Positions 1 to 5,516 are shown, counted from the first letter of the stretch. The stretch: DNA of 5,516 bases from DATIKM01 sp035477595 (GCA_035477595.1 DATIKM010000172.1:1-5516), one strand, 5' to 3'. Notes: generated by a model from the letters alone, not told the origin. Made by a program: numbers and translations.

Positions 1-2
1 AG

Positions 3-113
3 CGGAAGCTGCTGGAGAGGCAGCGCGAGGGCAAGCGCCGTATGAAGCAGATCGGCGCGGTGGAGATCCCGCAGGAAGCCTTCCTCAGCGTGCTCAAGAT
101 CGGCGAGAGCTGA
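3..113 (+). CDS. lepA: Translation elongation factor 4 (LepA), C-terminal end only
   Basis: The first 36 codons in this frame end at a TGA at 111-113. They read as the highly conserved C-terminal tail of LepA/EF4: a basic stretch (RKLLERQREGKRRMKQIG) followed by VEIPQEAFLSVLKIGES. E. coli LepA ends with a very similar KKLLQKQKEGKKRMKQIG segment and then VELPQEAFLAIL. LepA is a ribosome-binding GTPase that acts on stalled or mis-translocated ribosomes. Its C-terminal domain reaches into the peptidyl-transferase region. The GTPase and EF-G-like domains lie upstream of the window, so only this tail can be judged, and it looks intact. The gene is convergent with the minus-strand fragments that follow, and the small ORF at 94-378 overlaps its last 20 bases antisense. 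I see no clear intrinsic terminator after the stop. Confidence 0.93.
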   Translation, partial: RKLLERQREGKRRMKQIGAVEIPQEAFLSVLKIGES

Positions 114-378
114 GGTGCGCCGCCCTGATCAATGCTCGAGAAGCGCGCCAGAGCGTGCCGTCCGTCGGCGCCCACGCCCGAGCGGTCCCCTCGTAGTCGT
201 CCCACATCTCGCGGCAGCACTCGATCAGGTCGGCCCGCATCCGCGCGCCATCGCGATCCTGGACCCAGAGCGCGAGCAGCTCGCGCACCACCGCGCTCCG
301 CTTCCCTGCTGAGACCGCGTTCCCGAAGAGCCGGAGCGTCTTCTCCGACAGAACGCAGGTTCGCCTCGTCCTGCGCAT
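94..378 (-). CDS. Ribbon-helix-helix (CopG/MazE-like) antitoxin-like protein, orphan
   Basis: This is a 94-aa ORF. Residues 5-40 fit a ribbon-helix-helix DNA-binding domain: a short basic beta-strand (RRTCVLSEKTLR), then a helix, the turn-like SAGKRSAVVRELL, and a second helix. Residues 41-79 form an acidic/aromatic tail (LIECCREMWDDYEGTARAW, then a W near residue 77) of the kind antitoxins use to wrap their toxin. In such pairs the dimer binds its own promoter and neutralises a toxin encoded just downstream. The ATG at 376-378 was chosen because a GAGG lies 6 bases upstream and the homologous-looking sequence starts there, although the frame stays open further upstream. Residues ~81-94 are antisense to lepA or its 3' edge and look unlike antitoxin sequence, so the original stop may be lost. 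No toxin follows, because the next DNA in this direction is lepA. Family-level assignment is from pattern only; this may be a remnant. Confidence 0.55.
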   Translation of the reverse strand: MRRTRRTCVLSEKTLRLFGNAVSAGKRSAVVRELLALWVQDRDGARMRADLIECCREMWDDYEGTARAWAPTDGTLWRASRALIRAAHLSSRRS

Positions 379-449
379 CCAGTGCCTCGCTCCTCCTGGA
401 CCACTCCATCCCTCGCGAACGCCTGCAGGCGCGCCCTCCCGTCTGCCCG

Positions 450-936
450 CTACGCCGCCGTGCGCAGCAGCTCCTCGATGGCGCCGGAGGCCGCCGCCGG
501 CCGGCCCGTCAGCGGCACGGCGAGCAGCGCCAGCTCCACGGACCGCGCGCCCGAGCGCACCCGCGCCCGGTGCAGTCGGCTCCGCGGCGACTCGGCCGCT
601 TCCTCGGGCGCAGCCCCGTGCGGAGTAGCTCAGGCGCATCCCCGTCCGCGCCCAGGAAGTAGGCGTGGCCCGGGAGCAGGGGCAACGCGTCCGCCGAGGC
701 GTGCTCCACGTAGATGTCGAGCAGCTCGACGAACGCCTGCTGAAGGACAGGACCACTGTGCCTCTCCACCACTTCCACCTGCGGCGAGAGCGGCACGAAG
801 GCGAAGCGCCGGCGGATGGCGACGTCGAGGATGGCGATGCTGCGGTCGGCGCTGTTCATCGTGCCGAGGAGGTGGAGGTTCGGCGGCAGACCGAAGTCGC
901 GCCCGATGCCCGGGAGGTCGTACGCCAGCCGCACGC
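450..936 (-). pseudogene. McrB-like AAA+ ATPase, C-terminal fragment, frameshifted
   Basis: On the minus strand from about 936 the frame reads VRLAYDLPGIGRDF, then LPPNLHLLGTMNSADRSI (sensor-1 loop with the key Asn, about 845-865), AILDVAIRRRFAFVPL (arginine-finger segment) and LLPGHAYFLGADGDAPELLR. This is the typical order in the second half of the McrB-type AAA+ domain, the GTP/ATP-driven translocase subunit of modification-dependent McrBC-like restriction systems. The Walker A and Walker B half is missing: upstream of about 936 none of the three minus frames continues the family pattern. After LRTGLRP (near 605) the frame turns low-complexity and Arg-rich and stops at 509. The neighbouring frame instead continues as a plausible C-terminus (RVRSGARSVELALLAVPL, ending EELLRTAA) at a TAG at 450-452. 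I infer a frameshift around 590-640. No McrC follows. A sequencing indel could explain the frame change but not the missing N-terminal half. Confidence 0.7.
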
Positions 937-1056
937 GGCGGCGGGTCCGGCTTCCTGCCGGCGGAGCGCGCTCCTGTCCGCAGGATTGCCCGGCGGGGCC
1001 GCCGAACTATCGCGCGCCAGGCGCCGCACGGCACGCGCTCTCCGGGGAGAACCTCC
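937..1056. other. Non-coding junction between the McrB-like fragment and the secreted-protein gene
   Basis: This stretch separates the point where McrB-like similarity stops from the ATG at 1057. Frames are open through it on both strands, but their translations are Arg/Ala/Pro-rich and carry no recognisable domain. It probably holds the promoter of the downstream gene cluster, but I cannot point to convincing -35/-10 boxes in sequence this GC-rich. Its last bases hold the ribosome binding site of the 1057 gene. It may also contain the deletion breakpoint that removed the N-terminal half of the ATPase gene. Confidence 0.4.
1043..1048 (+). promoter_or_regulatory. Ribosome binding site of the large secreted-protein gene
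   Basis: A purine-rich GGGGAGA-type Shine-Dalgarno sequence lies about 6-8 bases before the ATG at 1057. It helps fix the start there rather than at upstream in-frame codons; the frame is open back to 382, but that extension is antisense to the ATPase fragment. Confidence 0.6.
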
Positions 1057-3774
1057 ATGCTCGGCCCGCACCGGCCTCAAGCCAGCCTCGCGCTGGCGAT
1101 CCTCTGCGCCGGCCTCCTGTGCTGCGCCATGCCACAGGGCGCGCAGACCCTGCCTTCGTTCGACCTCACCCGCGCGGCCGAAGCCTCCCAGTGGCAGGCC
1201 ACGCAACACATCGCGTCCCTCTCCGCGACGCGCGAGGGGCTTCGCATCGAGATCGGCGGCCACGACCCCTTCGTCACCGGCCCCGCGCGCGACTTCCCGG
1301 CCGGCGTGCCGCTCCGCGTGCGCCTCCGCATCCGGTCGGACACCACCGGCACCGCCCAGCTCTTCTACTTCGGGCCCGGGCAAGGGCCTGCCGAGGAGCG
1401 CTCGGTGCACGTCGCCGTGCGCGCGGGCCGCTGGGTGGAAGTCCGCGCCCCCCTGCCCGCACTGGGGCCGGGCACGCGCTTCCGCTTCGACCCGCCGGGC
1501 ACGAGCGGCGCCTGCGTGATCGCCTCGATCCGCTTCGAGGGCGCCTTCATCCCGAGGGCGCCGGCATGGCCTCGCCCGACCCCGCCCGACCTCTCCTCCG
1601 GCGCGCTATCCCTGCGCTCCGGCGACCTCCAGATCGCGCATCAGCGGGACCGGTTGGGCGCCTTCGCCGTGCGCGTGCGCGGAGAGCCCATGGCATCTGG
1701 GCACAACCGCCCGATGATAGGCTACGCAGTAGGCCGCGAGACCCGCTGGATCGACGCAGGCGCCACGAGGGCCACAGTCACGGGAGGCCCGGGACGCATC
1801 GTCGCCACGCTCAACCTTCGGGACCGCGACGGCGGAAGCTGGCGCATCCGACAGACCTTCACCCCGGGCCGCGTCGTGGGCTCGGCAGGCGCCATCCACG
1901 TCGTCACCGAGCTCACAGTGGACCGCAACCGCTCGGCGCTCTACCTGCCGGCGCTCATCCTCGTGCCGGGCCTCGGCTCCTTCGGCGCCACCAAGAACCA
2001 GGCCCTCTTACCCGGCCTCGACTACCTGGACGCCAACGAGCCCAGCAGCTCCGAGAAGTCCATCGAGGGCCCGGGCGCCCGCCGACAGGTCCCCGACACG
2101 ATGCGCATCACGATCCCGATGATGGTGGTGCAGGCGCGCGACCGCTACGTGGCCCTCGCCTGGCGGCCCGCGCCCAACGTGTGCGCCGTCTTCGACTCGC
2201 CGGACCGGCTTCTGAACACCGGCGCCCACGTCATGGGGCTCCTCGTCCCCGGCTCGGACGGCATGGTGCGCGAAGAGGGGAGCCTGCTGCCCTATGACGC
2301 CCTCGAGCTGCGCGCCGGAAGACCCCTCACCGTGCGCGCCACCATCAAGGGCGGCGCGGGCGCAAGCATCGTTCCCGCACTGCAGCAGTACGTGGCCCTC
2401 AACCCGCTCCCGCCGGTCCCGGACACTGGCATGACGCGGCAGTCCTTCGCGCGCTGGATCGCCGCTGGCTGGCTCGACTCGCGCATCCGCGAGGGCGATC
2501 GCTACCGCCACGCCTTCTGGGCGGGGCTCGCCGCGTTCGCTCCGCAACCTGCCGCCGACGTGGCCACCTGGATGGAGTGGGCGGCCGCGCACGTCGGAGA
2601 TACGGCGCTCGCTGAACGGCTCCGGACCGCGGCCCGGGCCGCGCTGGCGCTGGTCCCGCTCGCGCAGCGGAACGGAAGCGGAGTGGGGCACGTGGGCTAC
2701 CCGGTGGAGGCGCTGCTGTTCGGCGGGGCCATCGAGAACGTCGAGGCTGCTCGGAGCACCGCGCGCGGGCAGATCGCCCGCTTCGAGCCCGATGGGGGGC
2801 TTCCGTACCGCGCCCAGCCGGGCGTGATCGATTTTGCGCGCACCCACTGGTCACGGGAGGCGAACGGTTTCGCCGCTCCAGTCGTCGCTCAAATACTGGA
2901 AGCGGCCGCCCTATCCGGCGACGCGGCGATGAGGCGTGAGGGGCTGCGCCTGCTCGACGCGCTCGACCGGTTCGACAACCAGGCGCCGCGCGGAGCGCAG
3001 ACCTGGGAGATCGCGCTCCATGCGCCGGACATCGTTGCTTCCGCCCACATGGTGAGGGCCTACCTGCTCGGGCACGAGCTCACGGGAAGCCGTCGCCATC
3101 TGGAGCGCGCGATCTACTGGGCGTGGACCGGCCTGCCCTTCGTCTACCTGGTCGACCCGGCGGATCAGAGGATAGGGCTCTACGCGACCATCGCGGTCTA
3201 CGGCGCCACGACCTGGAGGGCGCCCAACTGGATGGGCCTCCCGGTACAATGGTGCGGGCTCGTGTACGCCGACGCGCTCTTCCGGCTCGCCCGGTTCGAC
3301 CCGGCAGGCCCTTGGCGCAGACTTGCGGAGGGCATCGCGGCCTCTGGTGTGCAGCAAAGCTGGCAGCCGGGCGATGAGCGCGACCTGATGGCCCTGCTGC
3401 CCGACGCGACCGAGCTGCGCTCGCAGTTGCGTAGGGCGCCCGCCATCAACCCGGGCACGGTACAGGCCTGCGCCATCCGGCTGTTCGGCGGACCCGAGGT
3501 CTACGACTACCGCGTCTTCGGGGAGGCCGTCGTGCACGCGCCGGGGGCTATCACCGGCCCGTTGGAGCGCGACGGCGTGCTGCGCTTCACCGTCCAGGGA
3601 TGGCTCGGCCGGCCGTACGACGTGCTCGTGTCAGGCCTTAGGAGCCCGCCCACGGTGCGGGTGAACGGCGAGCGGGTGGCGCTCGGCGGCCCGAACCGGT
3701 TCGTCGCGGAGGGCGGGCTGCTTGCGCTCCGCGTCGAGGGCACGCCCACCATCGAGGTTGAGACCGCGCCGTAG
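1057..3774 (+). CDS. Large secreted protein of unknown function, predicted beta-sandwich plus alpha-toroid (six-hairpin-like) architecture
   Basis: This 905-aa protein is of unestablished function. Residues 1-30 form a Sec-type signal (HRP, then a hydrophobic SLALAILCAGLLCCAM and cleavage near GAQ), so it is exported; I see no canonical lipobox. Residues ~32-160 look like a jelly-roll or CBM-like domain, with alternating strands and a final IRFEG strand. Residues ~185-440 are beta-rich, like the supersandwich that often precedes glycosidase toroids. Residues ~445-780 are helical with aromatic/acidic loops: FEPDGG (576-581), THW (596-598), WEIALHAPDI (650-659) and GLPVQWCGLVY (727-737). These resemble the loop tops of (alpha/alpha) six-hairpin enzymes. 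Residues ~810-905 form a C-terminal beta domain. E577, D579, E651 and D658 are possible catalytic acids, by inference only. The start at 1057 has a good ribosome binding site and places the signal peptide correctly. The stop is 49 bases before a DUF1080 gene, suggesting an operon. A glycoside hydrolase or lyase, or a non-catalytic binder, is possible. Confidence 0.82.
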   Translation: MLGPHRPQASLALAILCAGLLCCAMPQGAQTLPSFDLTRAAEASQWQATQHIASLSATREGLRIEIGGHDPFVTGPARDFPAGVPLRVRLRIRSDTTGTAQLFYFGPGQGPAEERSVHVAVRAGRWVEVRAPLPALGPGTRFRFDPPGTSGACVIASIRFEGAFIPRAPAWPRPTPPDLSSGALSLRSGDLQIAHQRDRLGAFAVRVRGEPMASGHNRPMIGYAVGRETRWIDAGATRATVTGGPGRIVATLNLRDRDGGSWRIRQTFTPGRVVGSAGAIHVVTELTVDRNRSALYLPALILVPGLGSFGATKNQALLPGLDYLDANEPSSSEKSIEGPGARRQVPDTMRITIPMMVVQARDRYVALAWRPAPNVCAVFDSPDRLLNTGAHVMGLLVPGSDGMVREEGSLLPYDALELRAGRPLTVRATIKGGAGASIVPALQQYVALNPLPPVPDTGMTRQSFARWIAAGWLDSRIREGDRYRHAFWAGLAAFAPQPAADVATWMEWAAAHVGDTALAERLRTAARAALALVPLAQRNGSGVGHVGYPVEALLFGGAIENVEAARSTARGQIARFEPDGGLPYRAQPGVIDFARTHWSREANGFAAPVVAQILEAAALSGDAAMRREGLRLLDALDRFDNQAPRGAQTWEIALHAPDIVASAHMVRAYLLGHELTGSRRHLERAIYWAWTGLPFVYLVDPADQRIGLYATIAVYGATTWRAPNWMGLPVQWCGLVYADALFRLARFDPAGPWRRLAEGIAASGVQQSWQPGDERDLMALLPDATELRSQLRRAPAINPGTVQACAIRLFGGPEVYDYRVFGEAVVHAPGAITGPLERDGVLRFTVQGWLGRPYDVLVSGLRSPPTVRVNGERVALGGPNRFVAEGGLLALRVEGTPTIEVETAP

Positions 3775-3810
3775 CCGGCGCGGGACCGTATCGGCTATGG
3801 ACCCACGCAC

Positions 3811-3817
3811 AGGGAGA
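3811..3817 (+). promoter_or_regulatory. Ribosome binding site, first DUF1080 gene
   Basis: AGGGAGA lies 6 bases before the ATG at 3824 and is repeated identically before the second copy at 4778-4784. It decides the start: an in-frame ATG 27 bases further up (3797) has its counterpart out of frame in copy B because of a one-base indel, so only 3824/4791 is a shared start. Confidence 0.75.
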
Positions 3818-3823
3818 GACTGC

Positions 3824-4507
3824 ATGACGAGCCTTCGCCGAATGCTCATTGTCGCCGCCGCAACCGCGGTCGCCATGACGCTGCCCGCTCGGCCGCACGC
3901 GCAGACCCCGGCGGCGGACGCCGACGAGAGGGGCTGGATATCGCTCTTCGACGGCACGACCCTCACGGGCTGGAGGCTGCGGCACCCGGGCGCCAGGAAC
4001 ACCTGGGTCGCCGAGAACGGCGTGCTGCGGAACACAGAGACAGGGTCCGATATCGTGACGGAGCGCAGGTTTGGCGACTTCGACCTGCACATCGAGTTCA
4101 ACGTGCCGAGGGGAAGCAACAGCGGCGTCTACCTCCAGGGCCGCTATGAGGTACAGATCGCCGACTCCTACCGGCAGGCGCCATCGCACGGCGGGTGCGG
4201 CGCCATCTTCAGCAGGATCCTCCCCTCCGAGAACGTGGGCAAGCCGCATGACGACTGGCAGGCGTTCCGGATCAGCTTCCGGCAGCCGCGGCGCGGCGCC
4301 GACGGCGCTGTGACCGAGAAGGCGCGCGTCACGGTCTATTGGAACGGCATCCGGGTGATCCACCGCAGGGAGATCGACGGCGTCACCGGCGGCGAGCTTG
4401 ACAACGCAGAGGGCACGCTCGGGCCGATCCTGCTGCAGGGCGACCATGGGCCCATCCTCTTCCGCAACATCCGCATCCGTCCGGTACCGAGCCAGCCAGC
4501 GAGCTAG
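3824..4507 (+). CDS. Secreted DUF1080 / 3-keto-disaccharide hydrolase family protein, copy A
   Basis: This 227-aa protein has a Sec signal peptide (TSLRRMLIVAAATAVAMTLP, cleavage near HAQT, about residue 26). It is followed by a single DUF1080 (3keto-disac_hyd, concanavalin-A-like beta-sandwich) domain. Family hallmarks in order are GWISLFDGTTLTGW, WVAENGVL, a FGDFDLHIEF strand, NSGVYLQGRYEVQIADSY, GCGAI, DDWQAFRISF, VYWNGIRVI, and GPILLQGDHGPILFRNIRIRPV at the C-terminus. Characterised relatives cleave 3-keto-glycosides made by partner oxidoreductases; many members are unassigned, and no oxidoreductase is in the window. Length is normal for a one-domain member. It sits 49 bases after the large secreted-protein gene, probably co-transcribed. 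By my count it is about 87% identical in protein (29 differences) to copy B, with no indels. A non-enzymatic sugar-binding role cannot be excluded. Confidence 0.93.
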   Translation: MTSLRRMLIVAAATAVAMTLPARPHAQTPAADADERGWISLFDGTTLTGWRLRHPGARNTWVAENGVLRNTETGSDIVTERRFGDFDLHIEFNVPRGSNSGVYLQGRYEVQIADSYRQAPSHGGCGAIFSRILPSENVGKPHDDWQAFRISFRQPRRGADGAVTEKARVTVYWNGIRVIHRREIDGVTGGELDNAEGTLGPILLQGDHGPILFRNIRIRPVPSQPAS

Positions 4508-4512
4508 GCGCG

Positions 4513-4530
4513 CGGGCGAGCTTCCGCCCG
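4513..4530 (+). other. Small hairpin after the first DUF1080 stop
   Basis: CGGGCG, a 6-base loop (AGCTTC) and CGCCCG form a perfect 6-bp stem five bases after the stop codon. In copy B (5480-5497) one base change leaves a mismatch in the stem. There is no T-run, so it may be a weak 3' mRNA structure or chance in GC-rich DNA. Confidence 0.35.
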
Positions 4531-4542
4531 TCTGAACCCTCT

Positions 4543-4570
4543 GGCGGGGCGCGGTCGCTCGCGCCCCGCC
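4543..4570 (+). terminator. Strong GC hairpin downstream of the first DUF1080 gene
   Basis: GGCGGGGCGC (4543-4552) and GCGCCCCGCC (4561-4570) are perfect inverted repeats of 10 bp around an 8-base loop, 35 bases after the stop. No T-tract follows, so this is not a classical intrinsic terminator. In GC-rich bacteria such stems can still terminate transcription or protect the 3' end. The same left arm begins again at 5510 after copy B and is cut by the window end. Confidence 0.5.
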
Positions 4571-4615
4571 TCGCGTTCGCGCCATCGCCCAGGGCGCGCG
4601 AGAGCGCGATCATTG

Positions 4616-4742
4616 CCACGGTGCGGGTTAGCGGCGAGCGGGTGGCGCTCGGCGGCCCGAACCGGTGCGTCGCGGAGGGCGGGCTGCTCGCGCTCCGCGT
4701 GGAGGGAGCAGGCCCACAATTGGTGTCTAGGCGGCACCGTAG
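4616..4742 (+). pseudogene. Orphan C-terminal fragment of the large secreted-protein gene
   Basis: In the frame starting at 4618 this reads TVRVSGERVALGG, PNRCVAEGG and LLALRVEG. That is 28 of 30 residues identical to the end of the 905-aa protein (from codon 3652). After VEG the match breaks down. Indels shift the frame, so the TAG at 4740-4742, which corresponds to the original stop, is no longer in phase. No start codon or upstream part is present. It is a passenger of the tandem duplication rather than a gene, though it may lie on the transcript of the second DUF1080 gene. Confidence 0.88.
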
Positions 4743-4764
4743 CCGGCGCGAGACCGTACCGGCT
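4741..4764 (+). other. Inverted repeat in the leader of the second DUF1080 gene
   Basis: AGCCGG (4741-4746) and CCGGCT (4759-4764) are inverted repeats 12 bases apart, just upstream of the ribosome binding site. Copy A has the same element with 5 bp of pairing (AGCCG/CGGCT). It could be a short leader hairpin or an operator-like dyad. With so few base pairs, chance is also plausible. Confidence 0.25.
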
Positions 4765-4777
4765 ATGGACAACGCAC

Positions 4778-4784
4778 AGGGAGA
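4778..4784 (+). promoter_or_regulatory. Ribosome binding site, second DUF1080 gene
   Basis: AGGGAGA lies 6 bases before the ATG at 4791, identical in sequence and spacing to the site before copy A. Confidence 0.75.
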
Positions 4785-4790
4785 GACTGC

Positions 4791-5474
4791 ATGACGAGCC
4801 TTCGCCGAACACTCATTGTCGCCGCCGCAACCGCGGTCGCCATGACGCTGCCCGCGCGGCCGAACGCGCAGACCCCGGTAGCGGACGCCGATGCGAGGGG
4901 CTGGATATCGCTCTTCGACGGCACGACGCTCACAGGCTGGAGGGTGCGGAACCCGGGCGCCAAGAACGCCTGGGTCGCCGAGAATGGCGTGCTCCGCAAC
5001 ACCGAGACCGGTACCGACCTCGTGACGGAGCGCAGATTCGGCGACTTCGACCTGCACGTCGAGTTCAACGTGCCGAGGGGAGGCAACAGCGGCGTCTACC
5101 TCCAGGGCCGATATGAGGTGCAGATCGCCGACTCCTACCGGCAGGCGCCGTCGCACGGGGGATGTGGCGCCATCTACAGCAAGGTCCTCCCCACGGAGAA
5201 CGTGGGCAAGCCCGCCGACGACTGGCAGGCGTTCCGCATCAGCTTCCGGCAGCCGCGGCTCGGCGCCGACGGCACCGTGACCGAGAAGGCGCGCGTCACG
5301 GTCCATTGGAACGGCATCCTGGTGATCGACCGCAAGGAGGTCGATGGCGTCACCGGCGGTGAGCTGGACCGCGCGGAGGGCACGCCCGGCCCCATCATGC
5401 TGCAGGGCGACCACGGGCCCATCCTCTACCGCAACATCCGCATCCGTCCGGTACCGAGCCAGCCCGCGCGTTAG
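4791..5474 (+). CDS. Secreted DUF1080 / 3-keto-disaccharide hydrolase family protein, copy B
   Basis: This 227-aa paralogue of the preceding gene has the same signal peptide layout (cleavage near NAQT) and all family motifs: LFDGTTLTGW, FGDFDLHVEF, NSGVYLQGRYEVQIADSY, GAIY, VHWNGILVIDRKEVDG, and GPIMLQGDHGPILYRNIRI. I count about 66 nucleotide differences from copy A over 684 bases and no indels, with about half of the changed codons synonymous. Both copies therefore appear to have been kept as working proteins. Changes concentrate in surface-like positions (for example H/A after GKP, R/L after QPR, Y/H and R/L around the WNG turn). Copy B matches what I remember of the family consensus at some of these (GAIY, YRNIRI). 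It is separated from copy A by 283 bases that include a hairpin and the orphan gene tail, so it may be transcribed by read-through or from its own promoter. Confidence 0.93.
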   Translation: MTSLRRTLIVAAATAVAMTLPARPNAQTPVADADARGWISLFDGTTLTGWRVRNPGAKNAWVAENGVLRNTETGTDLVTERRFGDFDLHVEFNVPRGGNSGVYLQGRYEVQIADSYRQAPSHGGCGAIYSKVLPTENVGKPADDWQAFRISFRQPRLGADGTVTEKARVTVHWNGILVIDRKEVDGVTGGELDRAEGTPGPIMLQGDHGPILYRNIRIRPVPSQPAR

Positions 5475-5516
5475 GCGCCCGGGCGAGCTTCCACCCGTCT
5501 GAACCCTCTGGCGGGG

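Larger units (their letters stand above)
3650..4615 (+). repeat. Tandem duplication, copy A (~966 bp)
   Basis: This unit contains the last ~41 codons of the large secreted-protein gene, the 49-base leader, the first DUF1080 gene and about 108 bases of downstream DNA. Similarity to the next unit begins at the shared CCACGGTGCGGG (3650 and 4616). It continues at roughly 90% through the coding region and is still present 42 bases past the second stop. The offset between units is 966 at the left edge, 968 at the TAG of the large gene and 967 at the DUF1080 ATG, showing small indels confined to non-coding or decayed parts. Confidence 0.9.
4616..5516 (+). repeat. Tandem duplication, copy B (continues past the window end)
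   Basis: This is the second unit of the duplication. It starts with the stranded tail of the large secreted-protein gene and then carries the leader, the second DUF1080 gene and the first 42 bases of downstream DNA (40 of 42 identical to 4508-4549). Its right edge is not reached, so it is unknown whether the array ends here or another unit follows. Confidence 0.88.

Noticed and set aside
382..1056. N-terminal extension of the 905-aa protein by 225 in-frame codons back to 382
   Set aside because: The extension is Arg/Ser/Pro-rich, antisense to the well-supported ATPase fragment, and would bury the signal peptide inside the protein. The ATG at 1057 has a good ribosome binding site.
816..2297. 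Long + strand open frame (493 codons) overlapping the large secreted-protein gene
   Set aside because: Its translation is Arg/Pro/Ala-rich with no domain pattern. It is a shadow of the GC-rich 905-aa gene in another frame.
2008..2847. Minus-strand open frame of 279 codons within the large gene
   Set aside because: Its composition is typical of antisense reading of a GC-rich gene, with no motif or ribosome binding site, while the sense frame has coherent protein features.
3722..3823. Upstream starts for the first DUF1080 gene (3722 and the in-frame ATG at 3797)
   Set aside because: They overlap the end of the large gene or add residues before the signal peptide. The corresponding upstream ATG in copy B is out of frame.
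4383..5414. Long minus-strand open frame (343 codons), with a sister at 3638-4585
   Set aside because: Both are antisense shadows of the DUF1080 genes. They resemble each other only because the genes are duplicated, and there is no family pattern.
3650..5516. Transposon or IS origin for the repeat
   Set aside because: There is no transposase, no terminal inverted repeats and no target-site duplication. The repeat is a direct tandem duplication with a boundary inside a gene.

Overview
The window is very GC-rich with strong G/C bias at third codon positions. It holds the 3' end of a housekeeping gene (lepA), a short decayed stretch of defence or accessory genes, and a co-directional cluster of secreted-protein genes. 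A free-living bacterium with a large, GC-rich genome is suggested. DUF1080-type proteins, and the motif set of the large secreted protein as I remember it, recall Armatimonadota or Planctomycetota. That placement is an inference, and nothing in the window proves the taxon.

Region 1 (1-113) is the C-terminus of LepA/EF4 on the + strand. Region 2 (about 94-936) is on the - strand and looks degenerate. Read in the minus direction, it begins with the C-terminal part of an McrB-like AAA+ ATPase that lacks its Walker A/B half and appears frameshifted. This is followed by a small ribbon-helix-helix antitoxin-like ORF whose 3' end runs 20 bases into the lepA stop region. Neither has its usual partner (McrC or a toxin) in the window.

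Region 3 (1057-5474, + strand) holds a 905-aa exported protein of unknown function. It has predicted beta-sandwich domains around an alpha-helical, six-hairpin-like core. It is followed by two tandem, nearly identical 227-aa secreted DUF1080 (3-keto-disaccharide hydrolase family) proteins. Together they look like an extracytoplasmic carbohydrate-processing module, although no substrate can be read from the sequence.

The clearest structural event is a tandem duplication of about 966 bp (3650-4615 and 4616-5516+). It copied the last ~40 codons of the large gene, the leader, the whole DUF1080 gene and the downstream hairpin region. An orphan fragment of the large gene's tail is therefore stranded between the two DUF1080 genes. 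The second unit runs off the window edge, so further copies may follow. I found no tRNA, rRNA, CRISPR array, IS element or riboswitch, and no clear novel defence or regulatory system.
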